From positions 62,001 to 126,000 of the forward strand of contig JANOQT010000037.1 of NCBI GenBank assembly GCA_031415015.1: a stretch of DNA of 64,000 nucleotides. The letters run 5' to 3'. Source of the stretch: JAUYQR01 sp031415015 (GTDB lineage: Bacteria > Pseudomonadota > Alphaproteobacteria > Rhodobacterales > Rhodobacteraceae). Positions 25,939-33,826 of this stretch are shown piece by piece (the stretch's first letter is position 1; each line of letters opens with the position of its first letter). Position numbers and translations under genes: made by a program. Under the pieces are notes generated by a model. It searched no databases. It saw only the letters and a list, made by a program, of their open reading frames with translations, and was not told the DNA's origin.

Positions 25939-26828
25939 AAATAGTTTTCATGGGCACGCCGGAGTTTTCGGTTCCGGTGCTGGAGGCGTTGCACCAACAC
26001 CATGAAATCATTGCGGTCTACTGTCAGCCGCCGCGTCCCGCCGGGCGGGGAAAGGCGGACCGCCCCAGCCCGGTTCAGGCACGGGCCGAGGCGTTGGGTT
26101 TGCCGGTGCGGCATCCCGTTTCGCTGCGCAGCATTGAGGCGCAGCAGGATTTTGCTGCACTGCAGCCAGATGTGGCGGTGGTGGTGGCTTACGGGCTGAT
26201 CCTGCCGCAGGTGGTGCTGGATGTACCGCGCCTTGGGTGCCTCAATATCCACGCCTCGCTGTTGCCGCGATGGCGGGGGGCGGCGCCGATCCATCGGGCG
26301 ATCATGGCGGGGGACGCGGAAACCGGGGTCTGCATCATGCAGATGGAAGCGGGGCTCGATACCGGGCCGGTTCTGCTGCGCGAGGCGACGGCGATTGGCG
26401 CCGAAGAGACGACGGCAGACCTGCACGACAGGCTTTCGGCGATGGGCGCGCGGTTGATCGTCGACGCGCTGGCGCGGTTGCCGTTGCCTGCCGTGACGCA
26501 GCCGGAGGCGGGGGTGACTTACGCCGCCAAGATCGACAAGGCCGAGGCGCGGGTGGATTGGGCGCGCCCTGCGGTCGAGGTGGACCGGCTGATCCGCGGC
26601 CTGTCACCCTTTCCCGGTGCCTGGTGCGAGGTGGCGGGCGAGCGGGTGAAACTGCTTTGCTCGCGTCTTGCCCCGGGTGCGGGTGCGCCGGGGCAGGTGC
26701 TGGGCGGGCTGACAGTGGCCTGCGGCACCGGCGCGGTCGAGATCACGCTGGCGCAGCGCGAGGGCAAGCGGGCGATGGGGCCGGATGATTTTTTGCGCGG
26801 ATTTGTTTTGCCACCGGTTTTGGGCTGA
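25935..26828 (+). CDS. fmt: Methionyl-tRNA formyltransferase
   Basis: 297 aa from the ATG at 25935, which begins MKIVFMGTPEFSVPVLEAL. The enzyme formylates initiator Met-tRNA with 10-formyl-THF. The catalytic core is seen in NIHASLLPRWRGAAPI with the Asn and His, and in the later GLDTGPVLL; the C-terminal OB-like tRNA-binding domain follows from about 200. The total is slightly shorter than the E. coli enzyme (315). It is the last gene of the def-def-def-fmt operon, coupled to the third def-like gene by an ATGA overlap. Confidence 0.95.
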   Translation: MKIVFMGTPEFSVPVLEALHQHHEIIAVYCQPPRPAGRGKADRPSPVQARAEALGLPVRHPVSLRSIEAQQDFAALQPDVAVVVAYGLILPQVVLDVPRLGCLNIHASLLPRWRGAAPIHRAIMAGDAETGVCIMQMEAGLDTGPVLLREATAIGAEETTADLHDRLSAMGARLIVDALARLPLPAVTQPEAGVTYAAKIDKAEARVDWARPAVEVDRLIRGLSPFPGAWCEVAGERVKLLCSRLAPGAGAPGQVLGGLTVACGTGAVEITLAQREGKRAMGPDDFLRGFVLPPVLG

Positions 26829-26885
26829 CCCATTCACAAAGCCGTGCCTGCCCCCCATATCAGCGAAAGACAGGGAGGGACGCCC

Positions 26886-27119
26886 ATGCCGCTTATTGCC
26901 TTGATGATCATCGGTGCTGCCGCCGGGTTTCTGGCGACGCGGCTGATGAAGCTGAACACGGATGTGCCATCGACCATCGCCATCGGCGTCTTCGGGGCGC
27001 TGATCGGCGGGTTCGTGTTGCGCGGGCTGATCATGCTGACCGGGTGGGCGGCAGGTTTCGTCGGCGCGCTGCTTGGGGCGATCCTGTTGATCTGGCTGTG
27101 GAAAACCTACGTCAGATAA
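26886..27119 (+). CDS. Small GlsB/YeaQ/YmgE-like membrane protein
   Basis: 77 aa from the ATG at 26886, preceded by AGGGAGGGA as ribosome binding site; the upstream ATG at 26844 lacks one. Three hydrophobic helices with GAAAGFLATRLMK, GVFGALIGGFVLRG and GFVGALLGAILLIWLWK suit the transglycosylase-associated-protein family, glycine-zipper membrane proteins often linked to stress. It overlaps the convergent TetR gene by eight bases at the 3' end. Confidence 0.75.
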   Translation: MPLIALMIIGAAAGFLATRLMKLNTDVPSTIAIGVFGALIGGFVLRGLIMLTGWAAGFVGALLGAILLIWLWKTYVR

Positions 27120-27609
27120 GCCTGCGGACCGCATCTTTCAGTCGGAACCCCTTGCCGCCCGCATGTTGCCACAGCAACTGACCCTGCCAGACGGCGAACA
27201 GAAGTGCCGCTGTCTCGCGTCCCTTGACGCCACCGCCAAGGCGCAGCGAAAGCGCTGATTCCAAGGTTGCGCGCCACCTGGCTGCGCGCAGCCGCAGGTC
27301 GTCGTCGATGGTGTCGGGGGCGAGGATGGACAGGTCAGCCTCTACCGCTTTCAACAGGCCCTGCGGGCCCTTGTCGGCCGTTCTGGCGATGGCGTCTGCG
27401 GTGGCTGCATCAAGCGCATCCCACGCGGCAAGCCGTGCGTCCCTGACCATGCCGTCCCGTGATCCGTAGCGCTGCACCAGCGTCGATGCGGCAAGTCCGG
27501 TGGCGGCTGCCACGGTGGCAAATGACACGGCCTTTTCACCGCCGACAGCCAGCATTTGGCGGATCGTGGCAAAGATCGCATCGTCAGGAATGGTTTTCTT
27601 ACGCGCCAT
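27112..27609 (-). CDS. TetR-family transcriptional regulator
   Basis: 165 aa from the ATG at 27609 (MARKKTIPDDAIFATIRQM). The N-terminal helix-turn-helix is readable (ATVAAATGLAASTLVQRYGSR, about 31-52), followed by an all-helical ligand domain without recognised specificity. It is shorter than many TetR proteins (about 190-200 aa). It is on the minus strand immediately downstream of the TRIC-like channel gene. Targets are unknown. Confidence 0.78.
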   Translation of the reverse strand: MARKKTIPDDAIFATIRQMLAVGGEKAVSFATVAAATGLAASTLVQRYGSRDGMVRDARLAAWDALDAATADAIARTADKGPQGLLKAVEADLSILAPDTIDDDLRLRAARWRATLESALSLRLGGGVKGRETAALLFAVWQGQLLWQHAGGKGFRLKDAVRRLI

Positions 27610-27657
27610 AGCGAGAGTGTGAATGAATATTCGGTTTGAAACAAGCGGCATTTACCC

Positions 27658-28293
27658 CTAGCGCTTCGGTGCGCCCGGTTTTGGTGGGGTTGATCGGTAA
27701 ACCGGCAACCGCCAGCCGAAGGCCAGACTGCCCGCCCGCAGGATCAGCACAACGGCAGCGCAGAGAATCAGACCGATACCGCCTTGCAGCCCCGCCACCC
27801 CGGCCAGCACCGCGGCCACCGCTCCGGCAAAGGCGCAGGTCACGTACAACTCGCCCTGTTTCAGGACCAGCGGCACCTCATTGCAGACCACGTCCCGCAT
27901 CAGCCCGCCCATGCAGCCGGTGATCATGCCCATGACCAGCACGACGGGCCAGCCCTGCCCTGCGGCAAGGGCCACGGCCACCCCGGCAGGCACGGCGGTG
28001 GACAGCGCGAAGGCGTCGACCCACAGCAGCGCGTGGTAGCGGCTTTCCAAGCGGTGGGCGGTCAGGAACACCACGACTGCCGCCGTGCTGGCCACGGCCA
28101 GCACCACCGGATCAACAACCCAGAACACGTCGCGGTTCAGGATGATGTCGCGCAACGTGCCGCCACCCACGGCGGTCAGGCAGGCGATGAAGATGAAGCC
28201 GACGATGTCCAGTTGCGAGCGCGAGGCGACCAGCGCTCCGGTCACTGCAAAGACCGCGACCGAGGCATAGTCCAGGCCCTGCAGCAACGTCAC
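27658..28293 (-). CDS. TRIC-like cation channel family protein (YicG/UPF0126)
   Basis: 211 aa with about seven membrane helices arranged as two inverted repeats, each with its glycine-rich signature: AVGGGTLRDIILNRDVFW near 41 and CMGGLMRDVVCNEVPL near 126. Prokaryotic relatives are trimeric K+-permeable channels of the inner membrane. The ATG overlaps the stop of rnhA upstream (28290-28293). The C-terminal tail VYRSTPPKPGAPKR is basic and cytoplasmic. Confidence 0.85.
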   Translation of the reverse strand: MTLLQGLDYASVAVFAVTGALVASRSQLDIVGFIFIACLTAVGGGTLRDIILNRDVFWVVDPVVLAVASTAAVVVFLTAHRLESRYHALLWVDAFALSTAVPAGVAVALAAGQGWPVVLVMGMITGCMGGLMRDVVCNEVPLVLKQGELYVTCAFAGAVAAVLAGVAGLQGGIGLILCAAVVLILRAGSLAFGWRLPVYRSTPPKPGAPKR

Positions 28294-28754
28294 GCGCCAT
28301 TCCCCGGTTTGAACGGGGCCATGCCGGCCCGCGCCAGCGCGTCGGCGCGTTCGTTTTCCGCGTGTCCGGCGTGCCCTTTGATCCAGCGCCAGGTGACCTT
28401 GTGTTTCGCCTGCGCCGCGTCAAGCCGTTGCCACAGATCGACATTCTTGACCGGTGGTCCCCCGGCTGTGCGCCAGCCCTTGCGTTTCCAGCCGGCGATC
28501 CATTCGGTGATGCCGTTCTTGACATAGGCGCTGTCGGTGACGACCGTCAGTTCGGTTTCGCGGCTTAACGCCTCCAGCGCGGAAATGGCGGCCATCAGTT
28601 CCATCCGGTTGTTGGTGGTCAGCCCTTCGCCGCCGCTAAGTTCGCGCTCCTTGACGACCACGCCGCCTTCACGCGCCAGCATCAGCACGCCCCAGCCACC
28701 GGGCCCGGGGTTGCCCGAACAGGCACCGTCTGTGTAGGCGAAAAGGTCGGGCAT
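28290..28754 (-). CDS. rnhA: Ribonuclease HI
   Basis: 154 aa from the ATG at 28754, preceded by AGGA seven bases upstream; an ATG at 28769 overlapping the DUF3429 stop would add five residues. The four active-site acids are in place: Asp9 (AYTDGACSGNPGPGGWG), Glu52 (NRMEL), Asp74 (VVTDSAYV) and Asp138 (ERADALA), plus His in KGHAGH. It degrades the RNA strand of RNA-DNA hybrids such as Okazaki primers and R-loops. It lies in a minus-strand run LysE-DUF3429-rnhA-TRIC with overlapping ends. Confidence 0.95.
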   Translation of the reverse strand: MPDLFAYTDGACSGNPGPGGWGVLMLAREGGVVVKERELSGGEGLTTNNRMELMAAISALEALSRETELTVVTDSAYVKNGITEWIAGWKRKGWRTAGGPPVKNVDLWQRLDAAQAKHKVTWRWIKGHAGHAENERADALARAGMAPFKPGNGA

Positions 28755-28765
28755 CGGGCGTCCTG

Positions 28766-29218
28766 TCATGCAAGGATCGGCACGGCAAGGCAGCCGAGCA
28801 CGATCACGGTGAGGAGGAGCCGTAGCCGCATCCACCACGCGGGCGCAAGGCCCTGTGCGGCAAAGGTCGCGTCGAGGAGGAGCAGTCCCGCAAAGCCTGT
28901 GGCAAGGTAGATCAGGGAATTCACCGAGGCATCGGTGACCATGAGAAACACCCAGAGCGCCGGGATCACCGACAGGGCATAGCCCAGCGTCGCCGCGCGC
29001 CCTTCGGCTTTGGCGGCAAAGCCCCAAAGCACGCCGGACATGAAGGACAGGATAATCGTGCCGTAGGACAGGCCGACGTAGGCGCCGATGAACATCGGCG
29101 GCAGGAAACCCCCGGCCCATGTGGCGAGGGCCGGGGAAAGATGCGTGGCCGCCGACCAGAGGAAGGGGATCAGACCGGCAAGGCCAAGGACAAGGGCGGC
29201 GGCGGGGATGCGGGTCAT
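28766..29218 (-). CDS. DUF3429 integral membrane protein
   Basis: 150 aa from the ATG at 29218, which overlaps the LysE stop (ATGA). Five hydrophobic helices contain LGLAGLIPFLWSA, YVGLSYGTIILSFMSGVLWG and GYALSVIPALWVFLMV; the GAxxLSFxxGxxWG-like block is the mark of the DUF3429 family. Known members are uncharacterised. It sits between the LysE transporter and rnhA with four-base overlaps on both sides, which shows cotranscription but gives no functional clue. Confidence 0.75.
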   Translation of the reverse strand: MTRIPAAALVLGLAGLIPFLWSAATHLSPALATWAGGFLPPMFIGAYVGLSYGTIILSFMSGVLWGFAAKAEGRAATLGYALSVIPALWVFLMVTDASVNSLIYLATGFAGLLLLDATFAAQGLAPAWWMRLRLLLTVIVLGCLAVPILA

Positions 29219-29829
29219 GCCTTCTCGAACGCCAGTCTTGCGCCAAGGGCCGCGAAAGAGGCGGCGAAGGCGCGGCGCATCCACGTCATCAGCGACGGGC
29301 TGGACAGCACGGTCTGCCGCCCCGAGGCCCCGAGGACGACGTAGAGCAGGAACGTCGCCTGCGTCATCAGGGTGAAGCCCGCGCCAAGTTCGATCATCGC
29401 GGCGATGCTGGTGTCGCCTGCGGGCAGAAACTGCGGCAGGAAGGCCACGAAGAACAAGGGCAGCTTCGGGTTCAGGATGTTCAGCACGATCCCGCGCCAG
29501 ATCAGCCGGGCGGGGGAGCCGCCTTCGGCCGCCGTGATCGCCATGGACCCATGGCTTTGCAGCACCGCCCAGGCCATCCACAACAGGTAGGCGACGCCTG
29601 CGTATTTGATGGTTTGGAACAGGATGGCGCTGGTGTGCAGGACGGCGGCGAGCCCGGCCAAGGCGACGGCCAGATGCAGGACGGTGGCCAAGGTGCAGCC
29701 GAAGGAGGCCCAGACCCCGGCGCGGAACCCGCCGCCGAGGGTGGTGGACAGAGTGTAAACCACGCCGATGCCGGGGGTGATGCAGACGATGAAGGCGGTC
29801 AGCAGAAACTCGGGGGAAACGGCGATCAT
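29215..29829 (-). CDS. LysE/RhtB-family amino acid exporter
   Basis: 204 aa inner-membrane protein with about six hydrophobic segments. The LysE signature is visible in TPGIGVVYTLSTTLGGGFRAGVWASFGC near 18-45 (usually PGP, here PGI) and in YLLWMAWAVLQS. Members export lysine, homoserine, threonine or similar compounds; the substrate is not predictable. It starts the run LysE-DUF3429-rnhA-TRIC. Confidence 0.85.
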   Translation of the reverse strand: MIAVSPEFLLTAFIVCITPGIGVVYTLSTTLGGGFRAGVWASFGCTLATVLHLAVALAGLAAVLHTSAILFQTIKYAGVAYLLWMAWAVLQSHGSMAITAAEGGSPARLIWRGIVLNILNPKLPLFFVAFLPQFLPAGDTSIAAMIELGAGFTLMTQATFLLYVVLGASGRQTVLSSPSLMTWMRRAFAASFAALGARLAFEKA

Positions 29830-29848
29830 GCTTTGTCCTTTGCGGGGA

Positions 29849-30322
29849 TCAGTTGGCTTTGAGGAAGCGCGTGCTCAGCCGGGTGGGGATGGCGGCGTAG
29901 ACTGCGTCCAGCACCTTGCCGACGCGTTCGGCGTCATCCGCCACGGGCCATGCGGGCAGGGCCAGCTTTTCGCCGTCGATGATGACCGTCCCGCCCGACG
30001 ATCCGCCACCGACGGGGACATCCTCGGTCTGGCGGGCGGGCTTGGCCACAAGATCCGCCTCGGTGACGGCGGCGCGGATTGCATCCATCTGGTCGGTGGA
30101 GACCTTGGCCTTTCGGATCTTGCAGGCGGGGCCTTCGGTTTCATAGCCGGTGCAGTGTTTCAGCGTCAGTTGGCCGTTGTCGAGGATGGTGACCGTGGTG
30201 TCCCAGGCATATTCCGGTGGCAGGCTGCCGGAATTGGCCCAATAGGTCGCAAAGACGGCGGCGTCTTGCGCGAAGGCTTGCAGTGGCAGCATAAGCAGCA
30301 GGGCGGTGGCAAAGCGGAGCAT
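29849..30322 (-). CDS. Secreted hypothetical protein
   Basis: 157 aa. Residues 1-18 are a signal peptide ending QAFAQ. The mature protein is small and beta-rich, with two cysteines (HCTGYETEGPACKIRKAKV) that could form a disulfide, and a glycine/serine loop VGGGSSGGTVIIDG. It starts at the last base of the ispH stop (one-base overlap), so it is cotranscribed with ispH. No family is recognised; a periplasmic role is inferred from the signal peptide only. Confidence 0.7.
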   Translation of the reverse strand: MLRFATALLLMLPLQAFAQDAAVFATYWANSGSLPPEYAWDTTVTILDNGQLTLKHCTGYETEGPACKIRKAKVSTDQMDAIRAAVTEADLVAKPARQTEDVPVGGGSSGGTVIIDGEKLALPAWPVADDAERVGKVLDAVYAAIPTRLSTRFLKAN

Positions 30323-31275
30323 CAGGCGGAGACCTCTCGCAGGATACGGGGGACTTTGAATTCAATGTCTTCGACGGCGGTTTCGACCAGTTCGACCGTC
30401 ACGGCGAACCGGGCGCGCAGGGCGTCGATCACCTCGGTCACCAGCACTTCGGGGGCGCTGGCCCCGGCGGTCAGGCCGATGGCCTTTGCCCCATCCAGCG
30501 CGCGCCAGTCGATATCCGTCGCGCGCTGGATCAGTTGCGCGTAGGCACAGCCCGCCGCGCGGCCCACTTCGACCAGACGTTTGGAGTTGGAGGAGTTCGG
30601 CGCGCCGATCACCAGCAGCGCGTCGATCCTGGGGGCCACGACCTTGACGGCGGCTTGCCGGTTGGTGGTGGCGTAGCAGATATCCTCATGCGCGGGGGCG
30701 TGGATTGCGGGAAAACGGGCATGCAGGGCGGCGGCGATGTCGGCGGTGTCATCGACGGACAGGGTGGTCTGGGTGATGTAGGCCAGTTTCGTCGGATCGC
30801 GGACCGAAAGCCGCGCCACATCGGCGACGGTTTCGACCAGCAGCACCTCGCCCGCAGGCAGTTGGCCCATCGTGCCCACGGTTTCGGGGTGGCCCTCATG
30901 GCCGATGTAGATCATCTGCAGGCCAGCTTCCGAATGCCGCGCGGCTTCGTTATGCACCTTGGTGACCAGCGGGCAGGTGGCATCGACAGCGATCATCTGA
31001 CGCCGCGCGGCCTCGGCCGGGACGGATTTTGGGACACCGTGGGCAGAGAAGATGACGGGGCGGTCGGGGGGGCAATCGTCCAGTTCCTCGACAAACACCG
31101 CCCCTTTGGCACGCAGGGCGTCGACGACGAATTTGTTGTGGACGATCTCGTGGCGCACGTAGACGGGGGCACCCCATTTGTCCAAGGCCATCTCGACGAT
31201 CTTGATGGCGCGGTCCACCCCGGCGCAAAAGCCGCGCGGGGCAGCGAGGTAAAGGGTCAGAGGGGGATTCGTCAT
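30322..31275 (-). CDS. ispH: 4-hydroxy-3-methylbut-2-enyl diphosphate reductase
   Basis: 317 aa from the ATG at 31275. The last step of the MEP isoprenoid pathway: HMBPP is reduced to IPP and DMAPP. The three cysteines that hold the iron-sulfur cluster are Cys17 (PRGFCAGVDRA), Cys101 (DATCPLVTKVH) and Cys200 (EDICYATTNRQ); the conserved histidines in HEIVHN, SAHGVP and GHEGHPE are also present. The C-terminal SAPEVLVTEV is typical. Two products share its transcript: a small ORF upstream and a secreted protein downstream. Confidence 0.96.
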   Translation of the reverse strand: MTNPPLTLYLAAPRGFCAGVDRAIKIVEMALDKWGAPVYVRHEIVHNKFVVDALRAKGAVFVEELDDCPPDRPVIFSAHGVPKSVPAEAARRQMIAVDATCPLVTKVHNEAARHSEAGLQMIYIGHEGHPETVGTMGQLPAGEVLLVETVADVARLSVRDPTKLAYITQTTLSVDDTADIAAALHARFPAIHAPAHEDICYATTNRQAAVKVVAPRIDALLVIGAPNSSNSKRLVEVGRAAGCAYAQLIQRATDIDWRALDGAKAIGLTAGASAPEVLVTEVIDALRARFAVTVELVETAVEDIEFKVPRILREVSA

Positions 31276-31301
31276 CGCATTCTCCGTATACCGGATCAGA
31301 C

Positions 31302-31508
31302 CTAGGGCGGCTGAGGCGCGGCGTAAAGACGGCAGAGCGTCTTGAGCGCGCGGCAGGCGCAGTGGGTGATGGCTTCGGGGGCGAGCGGTGGCAGGGCACC
31401 GGTGACGCGGCGGATTTGCAGATCGCCGATCAGCAAGGTCAGCCACAGGTCAGTCAACGCCTCGGCTGTCGCGCCCACCTTCGGCCACCGCGCGGGGGCC
31501 AGCAGCAT
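31302..31508 (-). CDS. Possible 68-aa hypothetical protein upstream of ispH
   Basis: A frame between the DedA gene and ispH reads MLLAPARWPKVGATAEAL and ends LCRLYAAPQPP. It fits the gap (30 bases from the DedA stop, 26 to the ispH start) and the strand, but has no clear ribosome binding site and no recognised family. It could be a chance frame in high-GC DNA. Confidence 0.3.
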   Translation of the reverse strand: MLLAPARWPKVGATAEALTDLWLTLLIGDLQIRRVTGALPPLAPEAITHCACRALKTLCRLYAAPQPP

Positions 31509-31538
31509 GGTCAGCCACCCGGGGGGCGGCGTGACCTG

Positions 31539-31970
31539 TCAGATCACGGCACCGGCGGCTAGCCCCAGCACGATGTAGCGCCCCGTCTTGGCCAGTGTGA
31601 CTAGGGCAAGGAACTTCCATACCGGCACGCGCAGCACGCCTGCCATGGCAACAGCAATGTCTCCGCCCGGGGCCCAGCTCAGCAGCAGCACCCAAACACC
31701 CCAGCGATTGAACCAGCCCGAGGCACGGTCCATCTGCGGCGGGGTCAGCGGAAACCAGCGGTGGTCACGCAAGCCGCCCAGGCTGCGCCCCAATCCGTAG
31801 GTGACGCAAGAGCCGAGGATATTGCCGACCGATGCAACCACGATCAGGCTGAAAACCGGCCAGCCTGCGGCCTGTAGCCCAACGAACACGAGTTCCGACT
31901 GGAACGGAACCGGAGTGGCCGCCAGAAAGGCCGCAACGAAAAGCCCCAACAATCCGGTCACGCCCTGCAC
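31539..31970 (-). CDS. DedA/YqaA-type membrane protein
   Basis: 143 aa from a GTG at 31970. Four hydrophobic helices and the blocks VFVGLQAAGWPVFSLIVVASVGNILGS and FNRWGVWVLLLSWAPGGDIAVAMAGVLR match the SNARE-associated/DedA superfamily in its short YqaA-like form; proteins of this group move lipids or support envelope homeostasis. The start codon lies within a 9-bp-stem hairpin (31963-31985) that could limit initiation. Alternative GTG and TTG codons follow within four codons. Confidence 0.78.
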   Translation of the reverse strand: MQGVTGLLGLFVAAFLAATPVPFQSELVFVGLQAAGWPVFSLIVVASVGNILGSCVTYGLGRSLGGLRDHRWFPLTPPQMDRASGWFNRWGVWVLLLSWAPGGDIAVAMAGVLRVPVWKFLALVTLAKTGRYIVLGLAAGAVI

Positions 31971-31985
31971 CGGTGGGGTGCAGGG
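31963..31985. promoter_or_regulatory. Hairpin over the DedA start codon
   Basis: CCCTGCACC at 31963-31971 pairs perfectly with GGTGCAGGG at 31977-31985 around a five-base loop. It includes the annotated GTG start of the minus-strand gene. Either translation is restrained by the structure, or this is a dispersed palindrome and the true start is one of the next GTG/TTG codons. Confidence 0.3.
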
Positions 31986-32049
31986 GCGCGGATATTAATG
32001 CCGTCTGGGGTGGTCCGGCCTGGACGCCGGAACCCCCGGTCCGCAGGCG

Positions 32050-32625
32050 TCACTTGACGTCGACGGTCTCGTCTTCGGGCAGCATCGCGCGGGGTTCGCG
32101 CGGCGGGCGGCCGATGACTTCGCGCAGCTCGTCCAGCTCGATGAAGTTGTCGGCCTGACGGCGAAGTTCATCCGCGATCATCGGCGGCTGGCTGCGGATG
32201 GTGGACACCACCGACACCCTAACGCCTTGACGCTGAAGGCTTTCCACCAAGGGGCGGAAATCACCGTCCCCCGAAAACAGCACGATGTGATCGACCCGGT
32301 TCGCCAGTTCCATGGCATCGACGCACAGTTCGATATCCATGTTGCCTTTCACCTTCCGCCGTCCCTGGCTGTCGGTGTATTCCTTGGCGGGCTTGGTGCG
32401 CATCGTAAAGCCGTTGTAGTGCAGCCAGTCGACCAGCGGCCTGATCGGTGAATAGTCGTCGTTTTCCAGAAGGGCGGTGTAGTAGAACGCGCGCAGCATC
32501 TTGCCGCGACGTATGAACTCCATCCGCAGAAGTTTGTAGTCGATGTCGAACCCCAGCGCCTTGGCCGCCGCGTAGAGGTTTGATCCGTCAATGAACAGCG
32601 CGAGCCGTTCGTCCTTGTAAAACAT
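32050..32625 (-). CDS. NYN-domain protein (LabA/DUF88 family), putative RNase
   Basis: 191 aa. The PIN-like NYN fold shows its acidic residues in LFIDGSNLYAAAKALG (Asp14), KGNMDIELCVDAME near 95 and LFSGDGDFRPLV near 118, the expected metal-binding cluster of single-strand ribonucleases. The family includes LabA and YacP/Rae1-like relatives. It is divergent from folK, with 141 bases between starts. The C-terminus (REPRAMLPEDETVDVK) is acidic. RNA target unknown. Confidence 0.88.
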   Translation of the reverse strand: MFYKDERLALFIDGSNLYAAAKALGFDIDYKLLRMEFIRRGKMLRAFYYTALLENDDYSPIRPLVDWLHYNGFTMRTKPAKEYTDSQGRRKVKGNMDIELCVDAMELANRVDHIVLFSGDGDFRPLVESLQRQGVRVSVVSTIRSQPPMIADELRRQADNFIELDELREVIGRPPREPRAMLPEDETVDVK

Positions 32626-32766
32626 TTAAGAGTCCCCTCAAAAGTCGTCGTACCAATCGAATGTCCGTGTCTGATACACGTGTTGTAGAAAAATTCGCTG
32701 TACAACCAAGGGAGAATATCGGTTGAAATTCCCCCCCGGCAAGTCTGGTATGAGAAAAATGTCGCT

Positions 32767-33342
32767 TTGGTAAACAAAAATGCACAACTTCTGGTTGCGC
32801 TCGGCGCGAATCTGCCGTTCGGCCAGCTTGACCCGGCAAAGACTTTGCGCGCGGGCATCGCGGCGCTGGCCGAGGAAGGCCTTGTGGTTCTGGCGCTTAG
32901 CCGATTTTACGCCACGCCTTGCTTTCCGGCAGGGGCGGGGCCGGACTACGTGAATGCCGCCGCCGTGCTGGACGCATCACCTTCAGATGACCTTGCGTCA
33001 ATCCTGGCGCGGCTGCATGCGGTCGAGGCGCGGTTCGGCCGCGAACGCGCCCAGAGATGGGGGATGCGGACGCTGGACATCGACCTTCTGGCGATGGGCG
33101 ATTCGGTTCTGCCTGATGCGCAGACGCAGGACTGGTGGCGCAGCCTTGACCCCACGGCACAGGTTGGCAGCACGCCCGACCGGCTGATCCTGCCGCATCC
33201 GCGATTGCAGGATCGCGCCTTTGTTCTGGTGCCTCTGGCCGATGTGGCGCCAGATTGGGTGCATCCGCGCACCGGTCAAAGCGTCCGGCAAATGCTGGAC
33301 GCCCTGCCACAAGCCGACCGGGACGCGGTGAAACCGCTTTGA
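32767..33342 (+). CDS. folK: 2-amino-4-hydroxy-6-hydroxymethyldihydropteridine pyrophosphokinase
   Basis: 191 aa. HPPK transfers pyrophosphate from ATP to the pterin in folate synthesis. The motifs LVALGANLPFG, FYATPCFPAGAGPDYVNAA, the ATP loop QRWGMRTLDIDLL and the HPRLQDRAFVLVPLADVAPDW block are all seen, with a family-typical insert near 115-130. The start is TTG at 32767; an out-of-frame ATG at 32759 opens only five codons. No folP or folB is adjacent. It is followed by rpoZ on the same strand. Confidence 0.92.
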   Translation: MVNKNAQLLVALGANLPFGQLDPAKTLRAGIAALAEEGLVVLALSRFYATPCFPAGAGPDYVNAAAVLDASPSDDLASILARLHAVEARFGRERAQRWGMRTLDIDLLAMGDSVLPDAQTQDWWRSLDPTAQVGSTPDRLILPHPRLQDRAFVLVPLADVAPDWVHPRTGQSVRQMLDALPQADRDAVKPL

Positions 33343-33427
33343 TTTTGCGCGATTCAGCGCTTGTCAAGGATTTTGGCAGGCCTTACATAGGCCACTTCCA
33401 TCGAAGCCTTCCGGATTGGAGTTGCCC

Positions 33428-33781
33428 ATGGCCCGCGTAACGGTCGAAGATTGCGTTGACAAGGTTCCGAACCGGTTCGAGCTGGTGATGCTGGCGGCGC
33501 ACCGTGCGCGCGAAATCCAGGCAGGTTCACCGATCACGGTGGACCGCGACAATGACAAGAACCCCGTCGTGTCCCTGCGCGAAATCGCCGAGGAAACTCA
33601 GGCGGCAGACAGCCTGCGCGAGCGGATGATCGAAAGCCATCAGACTCAGATCGAGGTCGACGAACCCGAAGAAGACCAGATGGCGCTGCTGATGGGCGGC
33701 GAGATGGACCGCCCGATGGTCGATGACATGTCCGAAGAAAAGCTGTTGCGCGCCCTGATGGAAGCGCAGGGCGACATCTGA
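33428..33781 (+). CDS. rpoZ: RNA polymerase omega subunit
   Basis: 117 aa from the ATG at 33428. The conserved core MARVTVEDCVDKVPNRFELV, LAAHRAREI and the ALREI-like VSLREIAEE are those of omega, which helps beta' folding and forms one ppGpp site on RNA polymerase. The acidic C-terminal tail is longer than in E. coli (91 aa), as usual in alphaproteobacteria. It lies 45 bases upstream of the (p)ppGpp synthetase/hydrolase gene, the same pairing as rpoZ-spoT. Confidence 0.95.
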   Translation: MARVTVEDCVDKVPNRFELVMLAAHRAREIQAGSPITVDRDNDKNPVVSLREIAEETQAADSLRERMIESHQTQIEVDEPEEDQMALLMGGEMDRPMVDDMSEEKLLRALMEAQGDI

Positions 33782-33826
33782 TCCGGGGTTGTCCCGGGCG
33801 GCCCACCCTGAGTCTGGCAAGGCGCG

